NCBI GenBank assembly: GCA_003164255.1
Contig: PLST01000016.1
Coordinates: forward strand, 1 to 6,675
Origin: Acidobacteriaceae bacterium
Lineage (GTDB): Bacteria > Acidobacteriota > Terriglobia > Terriglobales > Acidobacteriaceae
Length of the DNA stretch: 6,675 nucleotides
Direction of reading: 5' to 3'
The position numbers and the translations under genes are program-made. Numbering within the stretch: position 1 is the stretch's first letter; each line of letters starts with the position of its first letter. Positions 1 through 6,067 of this stretch are shown here, one piece after another. Below the pieces are notes generated by a model. It searched no databases. It had not been told where the DNA came from and saw nothing but the letters and a program-made list of their open reading frames with translations.

Positions 1-209
1 TTGATAAACACTTGCGCAGCAGTCAGGGCGTTCTGGACTGCCGCCAATCCCCACGTATGAAAGTTGCACAGGTGGTGGATTTCTTGTTCTGAGTGTTTCT
101 GTAGGCGTGCAGCCTGATACTCCTTCAAAAAGCGGCAGAACGGACATCCAGGTTCGTGAAGCACGTCGAGAATCGATTGATAGAAAACGAGCTGTTTTTG
201 TGTTCTCAT
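1..209 (-). CDS. Small CPxC/CxxH protein, putative zinc-binding, partial (3' end beyond window)
   Basis: I do not recognise a named gene. The reading frame starts at ATG 209-207, which overlaps the FluC stop by one base (TGATG). GGAG lies 8 nt upstream, inside the FluC gene. The frame stays open to the window edge, giving 69 residues. Visible features are a CPFC motif (Cys22, Cys25) after a short N-terminal helix, then LCNFHTW with Cys48 and His51. This C-x2-C...C-x2-H spacing suggests a metal site, probably zinc. The pattern resembles uncharacterised bacterial proteins with a CPxC followed by CNxHxW (DUF6062-like). That resemblance is from memory and unconfirmed. There is no signal peptide or membrane segment in the visible part. 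The tight overlap implies translational coupling to FluC, so it is probably the last or a late gene of the fluoride operon. A link to fluoride is inferred from position only. Confidence 0.75.
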   Translation of the reverse strand, partial: MRTQKQLVFYQSILDVLHEPGCPFCRFLKEYQAARLQKHSEQEIHHLCNFHTWGLAAVQNALTAAQVFI

Positions 210-583
210 CAGAGTATCTCCGCAATCACAGAGCCGCCCCAAACGGCAGCAAGGCCAAGAATGAGACTGCTGACGGCGTAGAGGGCGGCCAGCAAGAAAG
301 CGCCGCTTCGAATCGTGGACAGTGTCTCCCACTCATACGTTGAAAAGGTGCTGTAGGCGCCAATGAAGCCCACTGGCACCAGGAATCTCCAGGCGGGGTT
401 CAACCCCGCTCGTTTGCCAAGGAATGTGAGCGAGAAGCCAATAATGACGCAAGCCGTGATATTGATCACAAAAGTGCCGTAGGGGAATTTCGTTCCCATA
501 CGATTGGCGATTGTCGATCCGACCCAATATCTGGCCATGGAACCAAGCGCCCCGCCGAACGCAATAAAAAGGTATTTCTGCAA
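209..583 (-). CDS. crcB: Fluoride channel FluC/CrcB
   Basis: Small membrane channel that exports fluoride from the cytoplasm, working in the family as an antiparallel (dual-topology) homodimer. The 124-residue protein matches the usual length of about 125 and has four hydrophobic segments. Family motifs are GGALGSMARY (residues 10-19), GTFVIN with the conserved Asn41, and GFIGAYSTFSTYEWET (72-87), which carries the phenylalanine-box region (Phe80; the second position is Tyr83). I chose the TTG start at 583-581 because the family begins with a short MxKY-like stretch directly before the GG motif, and AGGGAGG lies about 6 nt upstream. A much longer frame running up to 874 would overlap the GTPase gene and is not family-like. 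The start is 2 nt after the GTPase stop, so its ribosome site lies inside that gene and translation is probably coupled. It would be induced by fluoride through riboswitch 2. Confidence 0.95.
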   Translation of the reverse strand: MQKYLFIAFGGALGSMARYWVGSTIANRMGTKFPYGTFVINITACVIIGFSLTFLGKRAGLNPAWRFLVPVGFIGAYSTFSTYEWETLSTIRSGAFLLAALYAVSSLILGLAAVWGGSVIAEIL

Positions 584-585
584 AC

Positions 586-2703
586 CTATGCCTCCCTCTG
601 GATGGTTGCGCAAGCCTCGTGGCTCTCGTTTGCATTCCAGTCTCTCAACAGAGCTAAGTCGTGTTCGAGCTGTGGTGCGTCGATAGTGTCCTCGGAGGTT
701 CCATCGATCCTGTGAAGCTGAACGCGATAGGCATCTGCATAAGAACTCACCAGAAAAACGATCTTGCCGACAAGCTGGTTGCTCCATTGGGATAGTGCAT
801 GGCCGTAAAGATGAAGCTCTTGCTTCAGAAGAAGGCCAATGCTTTGCTCCAACGATTTTCTTATCTTGGAGCAAACGATACTCCTCCCGAGAAACATCCA
901 GTGGCTCATACTGATTTCTTCCGGGAGAGATGCCAACTCAAAGCGCGGCATATCTCGCAGTAGGCTTTCCACCTCATCCTGTACAGGGAAGTCAGTACGT
1001 TCCATCTGCTGCGCCACCGTTTGGAGCGTGAAGATCGCCCGGTTGCTTACATCACGTACGCTTTCAATGCAATTCGCCAAAGATTCTCGAACAGCATCAT
1101 CGAGCCACTCTGAAAGCTGAAAGGACGTGACATGAGCGTTGGAATTTGCTCGCATCCAGGCAAGTGCGCTTTCCGCAGTATTGTTGAGAATTATCTCGGG
1201 CGTCTCGCCCAATCTATAGACGAAATTGCTGAGAACGGTACGTTGCTCTCCGACCTCCCCGGTGATAAGGCGCAATTGCTCCTCCAGGTCATGCGCGTCC
1301 ACTGATAGATTCTGTCCTCTGCGTTTCGTCTGGTCGAGAGTCGTCTCCAATGCAGCAATCAACGAGTCGCGCGAGGCACCGATCTTCCTTGCAGCAGAGG
1401 CGTTTCTAAGCTTTCGAGCCTGATCGAATCTGGGAAGCAACTCCCGCTCGAAAAACTGGTCGAGCAAGACAGTATAGGCCGAGAGGGAACTCACCGGATG
1501 CACACTCATGCTTAGGCCCAATTCGCTTTGCAGTTGCTCCTGGATATAGCCCATCACACGATGGAGATCATCTTCCGCCAGAAGGTCCGCCTTGCTAAGC
1601 AAAACAATGGCCGGAATTCCGCCTTCATAAAGCAGACGCAGAGTTCCGATGTCTTCTTCATTCAAGGCCGTGCCTGCATCAATCAGAAGTAGCGCAAGGT
1701 CGCAGGATGGAAGATAGGCCAGTGTCTCCGCTGCGCCTCGCCTGGCTAGTGAGCCAAGCCCTGGGGTATCTACCAGCACGATTCCTTGCCTGAGGCGTGG
1801 CGAGGGAACCTCGACGACCGCTCGCGCGACATTGCGCAGATTGCCTGGATTCCCCTGCTCCGTTACCAGCTTTCCAAGCTCTTCAACTGTGACGGTTTCT
1901 TCTCTTCCACCACCGTAGGCTACGGTAGCGCACAGGGTCGGTCCATAAAGCAGTTTCGTGGGTACAGCAGTGATGGGATTGATACCTACAGGAAGAACGT
2001 CCATGCTCAGGAGTGCATTCAAAAGTGAGGATTTCCCACTGCTGACACGTCCGAACAGCGCCACTTCCAGATTGTTATCCTCCAGGCGGGATGCGAGCAA
2101 ATCAATGCGCGGCCGAAATTCGACGAATCCATGACGAGTGACGAGCTGCTCGATCAGCCGCAAGAGAGCCACATCGTACCCAGTCTCTTCCAGCTTCTTC
2201 AGGCGCGATTCCAGATTCGTCCCCAACTCCTGGCGGAGATAGCGTTCCATGCTTCCAGCCAGAGAACGAAGTTCATGGACCACTCCATTGAGATCGTCAA
2301 CCGCATCCTCGAGAACGGCCCCGCATCCGCGCATATAGCTTGGTTTGAGTTCCTCAATCGCGATGTCGATAAAAGTAAGGTCAACCTTGATCGATCGTGT
2401 GGCTGGAATCTGCGCCGGTTCAGGCTTCATGTGCTGCCACTCCAAAGCTCGTAGCAGTTGTGACCGGAGCCGGCGAATATGGTCTTCGATCACCCTCGCC
2501 TGTGCGGGAGTGATGTCGATGACGTAGCGAGGAAACGGAGATTTCGATGCTGTGGAATGAAGAACATGTTCGATGTCAATCAGGAGTTTGTCTATGTATT
2601 GGCAGGTGATAATCAGGCGTCGCTGCTGCGTCTCGTTCAGCGTCCCTGAGATTCGCTGTTCTGGATCTCGTGATCTCACCATTTCTGGTCCGGGTTCGGG
2701 CAT
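586..2703 (-). CDS. Dynamin-like GTPase (dynamin_N family)
   Basis: A 705-residue large GTPase of the bacterial dynamin-like type. Residues 1-210 are charged and helical. The GTPase domain follows, with a P-loop GRVSSGKS (218-225), a G2-like ITAVPT containing Thr245, G3 DTPGLG (312-317) and G4 SKAD (370-373). Residues about 430-700 look helical, with a probable coiled coil near 455-500. A hydrophobic patch, WMFLGRSIV (602-610), could touch membrane, but there is no clear transmembrane helix. Known family members bind and remodel membranes or respond to membrane stress. The role here is not known. ATG 2703-2701 has GGAGG 4 nt upstream, and that site is captured in the riboswitch 2 hairpin, which supports this start. 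It is translationally linked to FluC downstream (2-nt gap). Possible jobs are protecting membranes during fluoride or acid stress, or organising FluC; both are inference. Confidence 0.9.
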   Translation of the reverse strand: MPEPGPEMVRSRDPEQRISGTLNETQQRRLIITCQYIDKLLIDIEHVLHSTASKSPFPRYVIDITPAQARVIEDHIRRLRSQLLRALEWQHMKPEPAQIPATRSIKVDLTFIDIAIEELKPSYMRGCGAVLEDAVDDLNGVVHELRSLAGSMERYLRQELGTNLESRLKKLEETGYDVALLRLIEQLVTRHGFVEFRPRIDLLASRLEDNNLEVALFGRVSSGKSSLLNALLSMDVLPVGINPITAVPTKLLYGPTLCATVAYGGGREETVTVEELGKLVTEQGNPGNLRNVARAVVEVPSPRLRQGIVLVDTPGLGSLARRGAAETLAYLPSCDLALLLIDAGTALNEEDIGTLRLLYEGGIPAIVLLSKADLLAEDDLHRVMGYIQEQLQSELGLSMSVHPVSSLSAYTVLLDQFFERELLPRFDQARKLRNASAARKIGASRDSLIAALETTLDQTKRRGQNLSVDAHDLEEQLRLITGEVGEQRTVLSNFVYRLGETPEIILNNTAESALAWMRANSNAHVTSFQLSEWLDDAVRESLANCIESVRDVSNRAIFTLQTVAQQMERTDFPVQDEVESLLRDMPRFELASLPEEISMSHWMFLGRSIVCSKIRKSLEQSIGLLLKQELHLYGHALSQWSNQLVGKIVFLVSSYADAYRVQLHRIDGTSEDTIDAPQLEHDLALLRDWNANESHEACATIQREA

Positions 2704-2740
2704 GACTCCTCCAAGTTATTCTTCAGCTTCGAGGAGTCAT
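2702..2740 (-). promoter_or_regulatory. Shine-Dalgarno/start-codon sequestering hairpin, expression platform of riboswitch 2
   Basis: On the minus strand ATGACTCCTC (2740-2731) is perfectly complementary over 10 bases to GAGGAGTCAT (2711-2702). The second arm contains the Shine-Dalgarno of the GTPase gene and the first two bases of its ATG. After one G-G mismatch, AAG/CTT adds three more pairs, closing an 11-nt loop. The first arm also contains GACTCC (2738-2733), the pseudoknot strand of the aptamer. The two folds are therefore mutually exclusive. Inferred logic: without fluoride the arm covers the ribosome site; with fluoride it is held in the pseudoknot and translation of the GTPase and coupled FluC begins. 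Confidence 0.85.
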
Positions 2741-2780
2741 CTGCCCAGTTGGCGGTCTTAAGGTGGACTCCAACACCCAC
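2728..2780 (-). ncRNA. Fluoride riboswitch aptamer 2 (crcB motif), intercistronic
   Basis: On the minus strand, P1 is GGTG (2777-2774) with CACC (2765-2762) around an 8-nt loop TTGGAGTC. The consensus loop is close to AUGGNGUU. The loop bases GGAGTC (2771-2766) pair perfectly with GACTCC (2738-2733) to make the pseudoknot. Between them lie TTAAGACC and a short P2, GCC/GGC around AACTG, followed by AGATGACTCC, which resembles the conserved UGAUGACnCC tail. The P2 stem is short, and the joining strand is slightly unusual compared with the first aptamer. The enolase stop is only about 17 nt upstream and I see no promoter in that gap. The aptamer therefore probably acts within the polycistronic mRNA, unless a promoter lies inside the end of the enolase gene. 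Confidence 0.85.
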
Positions 2781-2782
2781 AG

Positions 2783-2796
2783 TTGCTTGTTGCTTG
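2783..2796. repeat. Tandem 7-bp direct repeat after the enolase stop
   Basis: TTGCTTG occurs twice in tandem (2783-2789 and 2790-2796), directly after the enolase stop codon and before riboswitch 2. It may be a slippage product; no function is evident. Confidence 0.6.
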
Positions 2797-4101
2797 CTAT
2801 GCCGTTACTGCCTTGTGCCAGCGCTCATACACGCTGGCGCCTGCGTAGCGGGCCTTTGCCCCAAGTTCGTGTTCGATCTCCAGAAAGCGGTTGTATTTCG
2901 CGATGCGCTCGCCGCGGCTGGTCGAACCCGTCTTGATCTGCCCCATGCCGGCAGCCACGGCCAGGTCGGCGATGCTCGTGTCATCGGTCTCGCCGGAACG
3001 GTGAGAGATGACTGCGCCGTAGCCATTCTCGCGGGCAATCTGAATGCATTCTAGCGTTTCCGTCAGCGTGCCGATCTGGTTCAGTTTGATAAGGATCGCA
3101 TTGGCGATTCCGTCTTTGATGCCCTGGCGAAAGATCGTGGGGTTTGTGACAAAGTTGTCGTCGCCGATCAACTGAATCCGGCTACCGAGCGTCTTAGTCA
3201 TGAGCTGCCAGCCAGCGTGATCGTCTTCCGCAACCCCATCTTCAATCGCCCATATCTCAGGATACCGATCAATCAACTTCTTCCAGAAATCGACCATCTG
3301 CTCCGAGGAATTCCGGCTTTTGTCCGACTTCTCGAAGAGGTAGGTGCCGTCGTCATAAAACTCGCTGGTGGCAGGATCGAGCACAAGGACGACATCCTTG
3401 CCTGGCTTGTAACCGGCCTTTTGAATTGCTTCGAGAATCAGTTCGATGGGTTCTTCATTGGACTTCAATTGCGGCGCGAATCCACCTTCGTCGCCAACCC
3501 CGGTGTTGTAGCCCTTCTTGTGCAGCACAGCCTTCAGTGCGTGGAAGGTTTCAGCCGCCGCACGCAATCCTTCGCTGTAGCTTGGCGCGCCTACTGGCGA
3601 GATCATGAACTCCTGGAAATCAACGTTGCTGTCGGCATGGCTTCCACCATTCAGCACGTTGAACCACGGCGCAGGGATCAGATTGGCTTCGGTGTTTCCC
3701 AGGCTGGCATAGAACGGCAGGCCGCGATCCACAGCAGAGGCGCGTGCCACAGCGAGAGAAACGCCCAGAATCGCGTTCGCTCCCAGACGTGCTTTGTTCG
3801 GCGTCCCGTCCAGATCGCAGAGTTTCTTGTCCAACGCTTTTTGGTCGTTGGCATTGAATCCATGCACTGCCTTTTGAATCTCACCGTTCACATGATTCCG
3901 CGCATTGAGAACACCCTTTCCTCCGTAGCGAGTTTTGTCACCGTCGCGCAGTTCGACAGCTTCACGCTTGCCGGTGGAAGCACCGGAAGGAACTTTAGCC
4001 GTTGCCTTTACACCATTTGCCAGCGTGACTGTCACGGAAAGGGTTGGATTCCCGCGGGAATCGAGGATTTCAAGGGCTTCGAGATTTGCAATTTCAGACA
4101 T
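2797..4101 (-). CDS. eno: Enolase (phosphopyruvate hydratase)
   Basis: Converts 2-phosphoglycerate to phosphoenolpyruvate in glycolysis; cytoplasmic and Mg2+-dependent. Fluoride with phosphate and Mg2+ is a well-known inhibitor of this enzyme. The 434-residue protein has the full family length. Visible motifs are SGASTG (39-44), FQEFM (162-166), GDEGGFAP with catalytic Glu205, Mg ligands Asp242, Glu287 and Asp315, catalytic Lys339 in LIKLNQIG, SHRSGE (366-371) and Lys390 in IKTGS. I chose the ATG at 4101, which gives the standard MSEI...LEALEILDSRGNPT start. A 16-residue upstream extension does not look like enolase. GGGAAAGAG upstream is a modest ribosome site. Differences from common enolases are His295 where Trp is usual in AEDDW, Asn316 after the Mg ligand (usually Leu or similar), and LDPATSEFY for LDxAASEFY. 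It lies 147 nt downstream of the USP gene and probably shares the operon transcript. Likely a second, fluoride-induced copy. Confidence 0.96.
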   Translation of the reverse strand: MSEIANLEALEILDSRGNPTLSVTVTLANGVKATAKVPSGASTGKREAVELRDGDKTRYGGKGVLNARNHVNGEIQKAVHGFNANDQKALDKKLCDLDGTPNKARLGANAILGVSLAVARASAVDRGLPFYASLGNTEANLIPAPWFNVLNGGSHADSNVDFQEFMISPVGAPSYSEGLRAAAETFHALKAVLHKKGYNTGVGDEGGFAPQLKSNEEPIELILEAIQKAGYKPGKDVVLVLDPATSEFYDDGTYLFEKSDKSRNSSEQMVDFWKKLIDRYPEIWAIEDGVAEDDHAGWQLMTKTLGSRIQLIGDDNFVTNPTIFRQGIKDGIANAILIKLNQIGTLTETLECIQIARENGYGAVISHRSGETDDTSIADLAVAAGMGQIKTGSTSRGERIAKYNRFLEIEHELGAKARYAGASVYERWHKAVTA

Positions 4102-4248
4102 TGTGGCTACTCTTTCCCGGCTATAAGCCGTCCGCAGGGATAACTGCAATGAGTTGTTAGAACGGCCGATGAAGCCGGCCTCGGCTGTATTTGCAACCGA
4201 CGCTTTGCCGTCCGCAAGATCTGCAATCGTACAGGAGAAAAGTTCAGA
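4102..4248 (-). other. 147-nt leader between USP and enolase with small hairpins and a 10-bp direct repeat
   Basis: This gap is long for the operon. It holds a hairpin GGCCG/CGGCC with a 7-nt loop (4164-4180) and a second hairpin CGGCT/AGCCG with loop TAT (4118-4130), immediately upstream of and touching the enolase ribosome site. It also holds two exact copies of TGCGGACGGC on the minus strand (4136-4127 and 4216-4207). I find no U-tract terminator, no clear promoter and no third fluoride aptamer. The second hairpin could tune enolase translation; this is inference. Confidence 0.4.
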
Positions 4249-4695
4249 TCAATGCACAATCATGACCGGACAATGCGCATATCGCAAAACTCGCTCCGAG
4301 TTCGATCCCAGCATCCAGCGATGAAGGATTGTGTGGCTTCGCTTGCCCATCACAATGAGGCTGGCTTGGATGGTGTCAGCCTTGTGGATGATCTGCTCCG
4401 CCGGATGACCGAGAACAATATCCGTTTCAAGTTCAATCTCTTTTTGCTTGGCGCGTTCGCGCAACGGGACGAAACACTTCTCATAGCGCTCTTGCCCGTC
4501 TTCAAGCACTGCATGGAACTCCGCGCTCTCAGCCGGTTCCGGCGGCCGGATCACAGCCAAAACGAATAGTTTGGCTTTCATATCTCCTGCCATCGACAGG
4601 GCAACATCCAAAGCGTGCTCCGAATGTGGAGACGCGTCGAATGCAACAAGTATCCTTTGAATTCCAACAAACGCCGGGCTTCCCATGCGCTTCAC
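4249..4695 (-). CDS. Universal stress protein (UspA family)
   Basis: A small cytoplasmic protein of the USP fold, 148 residues, close to the usual 140-150. It begins the fold with RILVAFDASPHSEHAL (14-29), where Asp20 is the conserved acidic residue. It ends with VMGKRSHTILHRWMLGSNSERVL and AHCPVMIVH. The ATP-binding signature G-x2-G-x9-G-S/T is nearly intact, Gly117...Gly130-Ser131, but the second glycine is Ser120, so nucleotide binding is likely but not certain. The GTG start at 4695 directly follows the antiporter stop (TAG-GTG). An ATG at 4686 with AGGTG six bases upstream is an equally good start and would remove three residues. uspA genes are recognised members of fluoride-riboswitch regulons. 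Here it probably acts as a stress-signalling or chaperone-like partner of the antiporter; the exact role is unknown. Confidence 0.92.
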   Translation of the reverse strand: MKRMGSPAFVGIQRILVAFDASPHSEHALDVALSMAGDMKAKLFVLAVIRPPEPAESAEFHAVLEDGQERYEKCFVPLRERAKQKEIELETDIVLGHPAEQIIHKADTIQASLIVMGKRSHTILHRWMLGSNSERVLRYAHCPVMIVH

Positions 4696-5925
4696 CTATC
4701 CTTCTTCTGCGGGTACTGGCCGCTGAATTGACTGCTCTGTTTTCACGTTTTTCACTGTTTGGGGAAGAAGATGCCGGGGAAGAAAGAACGAGTTTGCAAT
4801 GATGGTCGGAATCACGGCGCTGGCGATGACTGTGCCCACGATATAGGAGTACTGCGCCTGCGTGATGATCTGATGATTGAGGCCAAAGAGTGCGGATATG
4901 GTGCCGAAGGTGAGGCCGGTTGACATCATCAGCGTGTAATAGGCTCCGGCCTTACCGTCATACTTGTGCATTCGGACTGCCGGATACACAGAAACTGCCT
5001 TGGTCAGCGTCTTCGCTCCAAATAGAACGAGCAGTGTTACAGGAGCGGCCATCAGTGCCGGCACAGAGACAAACGACCCGGCCCGGATGAAGTAAAACGG
5101 TGTCAGCAGTCCAAACGTAAGTGTACGGAGGCGGCGAATCAGCGAATGGTCTTTTCCGACCGTGCCCGCCAGCACCATGCCGATCATGTAAGCCGGAAGA
5201 ACCGCTTCACTGCCTGCCCACACGGCAAGTCCTCCCATGGCAAAGAGGAAGAAGAGAAGATACTTGGCTTCGAGTTCGGAGACGCGTCCGCCGTATTTCT
5301 TGAAGAACCTCGGCGTGAGAAATGGCAGGACTACAAAGACGACGACGGAAACCACCACAAAGATCAGCGTCTTGACGGTGAATGGGGAGAAGATGAGTCC
5401 GAGCGCAATCACGGTTCCCAGATCATTGATGAAACAGGCGGCCAGAATAGCTTTGCCGTATTCGGTGACGTTGAAACCCAGTTCCAGCATGACAGCATAG
5501 ACAACGGCAACCGAGGTCGTGGACAAGGCGACGCCGCACAGCCAACTCGGCATGATCGCCCAATGCAGCACGTAATGCGCGATTGCCGTGCAACCGAGAA
5601 ATGGTCCGAAGAACCCCGCCAAGCCAATGATCGACGCTTCACGCCACTTGGTTTTGAAGATGATCGGATCGAGTTCCGCGCCGGCAAGGAAGGTCAGAAC
5701 GATAGCGCCGGTCCCCGCCAGGAACGTGATCCACTGAGTATTCCCGGCCAGGCCGCCCTGCGCGAAACCGAAGAACCCGGTAAGGAATACGCCGATGACC
5801 AGTTGCGCCACCGTGCCAACCACAATCTCAGACAGCGCCGTCGAGATCTTGAACCAGATCGCCAACAGCGTCGCGGCCAACGCAAGCCCAACCCAGAGCG
5901 CACAAAGAGCCCAAGTGTTCGCCAT
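4696..5925 (-). CDS. CPA2-type Na+(K+)/H+ antiporter
   Basis: Inner-membrane monovalent cation:proton antiporter of the Na_H_Exchanger family (PF00999). The 409 residues contain about 11-13 hydrophobic segments. Key motifs are FLAGAELDP (79-87) in the N-terminal half, FINDLGTVIALG with the ion-binding pair Asn167-Asp168, PFYFIRAG (276-283), and STGLTFGTISALFG in the last third. The C-terminal tail (about 385-409) is short and soluble, and there is no KTN/TrkA nucleotide-binding domain, unlike KefB/KefC. I chose ATG 5925 because GAGGAG (5940-5935) lies 9 nt upstream. A GTG two codons earlier would have only 3 nt spacing. Antiporters of this kind are known under fluoride riboswitches, probably to restore pH and ion balance when HF dissociates inside the cell. 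Transport direction and ion cannot be read from the sequence. It is the first gene after riboswitch 1 and adjoins the USP gene without a gap. Confidence 0.92.
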   Translation of the reverse strand: MANTWALCALWVGLALAATLLAIWFKISTALSEIVVGTVAQLVIGVFLTGFFGFAQGGLAGNTQWITFLAGTGAIVLTFLAGAELDPIIFKTKWREASIIGLAGFFGPFLGCTAIAHYVLHWAIMPSWLCGVALSTTSVAVVYAVMLELGFNVTEYGKAILAACFINDLGTVIALGLIFSPFTVKTLIFVVVSVVVFVVLPFLTPRFFKKYGGRVSELEAKYLLFFLFAMGGLAVWAGSEAVLPAYMIGMVLAGTVGKDHSLIRRLRTLTFGLLTPFYFIRAGSFVSVPALMAAPVTLLVLFGAKTLTKAVSVYPAVRMHKYDGKAGAYYTLMMSTGLTFGTISALFGLNHQIITQAQYSYIVGTVIASAVIPTIIANSFFLPRHLLPQTVKNVKTEQSIQRPVPAEEG

Positions 5926-5934
5926 ATGCACGAA

Positions 5935-5940
5935 CTCCTC
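5935..5940 (-). promoter_or_regulatory. Shine-Dalgarno of the antiporter gene
   Basis: GAGGAG (5940-5935) lies 9 nt upstream of ATG 5925 and decides that start over the GTG at 5931. Together with the next T it reads AGGAGT, which is complementary to ACTCCT (6001-5996) in riboswitch 1. A direct aptamer-to-Shine-Dalgarno pairing is therefore possible, although it would span about 60 nt and compete with the nearer hairpin. Confidence 0.75.
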
Positions 5941-5960
5941 AATTGTCAGATCAGGGATCG

Positions 5961-6017
5961 GGCCGGGACATGACTCCGCAACAGGATTCCCTGTCAGGAG
6001 TCATCATCTGTCCGGCC
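5961..6017 (-). promoter_or_regulatory. Alternative hairpin (expression platform) of riboswitch 1
   Basis: The minus-strand arm 6017-5997 can pair with 5977-5961. TGACTCC pairs with GGAGTCA (7 bp), ACA with TGT, GG with CC and GGCC with GGCC, with a 5-nt GATGA bulge and a single C bulge. An inner ACAGG/CCTGT stem (5994-5990 with 5985-5981) carries a GAAT loop. The fold consumes both the pseudoknot strand ACTCC and the 3' half of aptamer stem P2, so it cannot coexist with the ligand-bound aptamer. No run of T follows, so it is not a standard intrinsic terminator. It may act through Rho, pausing or translation. Confidence 0.7.
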
Positions 6018-6060
6018 TATTGGATGGACAGCGGTTAAGGGTGAACTCCCTCACCACCTA
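5993..6060 (-). ncRNA. Fluoride riboswitch aptamer 1 (crcB motif)
   Basis: On the minus strand, P1 is GGTG (6055-6052) with CACC (6043-6040) around the 8-nt loop AGGGAGTT, close to the consensus AUGGNGUU. Loop bases GGAGT (6049-6045) pair with ACTCC (6001-5997) as the pseudoknot. CTTAACC joins to P2, CTGTCC (6031-6026) with GGACAG (6013-6008), capped by a 12-nt loop. Then follows ATGATGACTCCTGACAG, which closely matches the conserved UGAUGAnnCCUACAG tail. The aptamer starts only a few bases after the predicted transcription start. It heads an operon encoding FluC and enolase, both known fluoride-riboswitch targets, which independently supports the call. Confidence 0.93.
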
Positions 6061-6067
6061 CACGTAC

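Noticed and set aside
107..343. A 78-codon plus-strand frame at the left end
   Set aside because: It overlaps both the CPxC gene and FluC on the other strand, which have motifs and coupled starts.
209..874. A 221-codon frame that includes FluC with a long N-terminal extension
   Set aside because: The first 97 codons overlap the GTPase gene in another frame, contain no family sequence, and a well-placed TTG with a ribosome site gives the normal FluC length.
3217..4143. A 308-codon plus-strand frame opposite enolase
   Set aside because: It lies fully antisense to a clear enolase, has no recognisable domain, and is a codon-bias shadow.
4102..4149. A 16-residue N-terminal extension of enolase
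   Set aside because: Enolases start near the MSxI...ILDSRGNPT block; the extension is not family-like and covers the ribosome-site region.
4102..4248. Possible third fluoride aptamer before enolase
   Set aside because: No GGNG-loop-CNCC P1 with a matching ACTCC-like 3' strand can be found in this gap.
5146..5973. A 275-codon plus-strand frame opposite the antiporter
   Set aside because: It is antisense to a clear membrane protein; its charged, low-complexity product is typical of the reverse complement of hydrophobic segments.
5961..6017. Intrinsic terminator in the leader of riboswitch 1
   Set aside because: The hairpin is strong but no run of T follows, so I list it as an alternative hairpin only.
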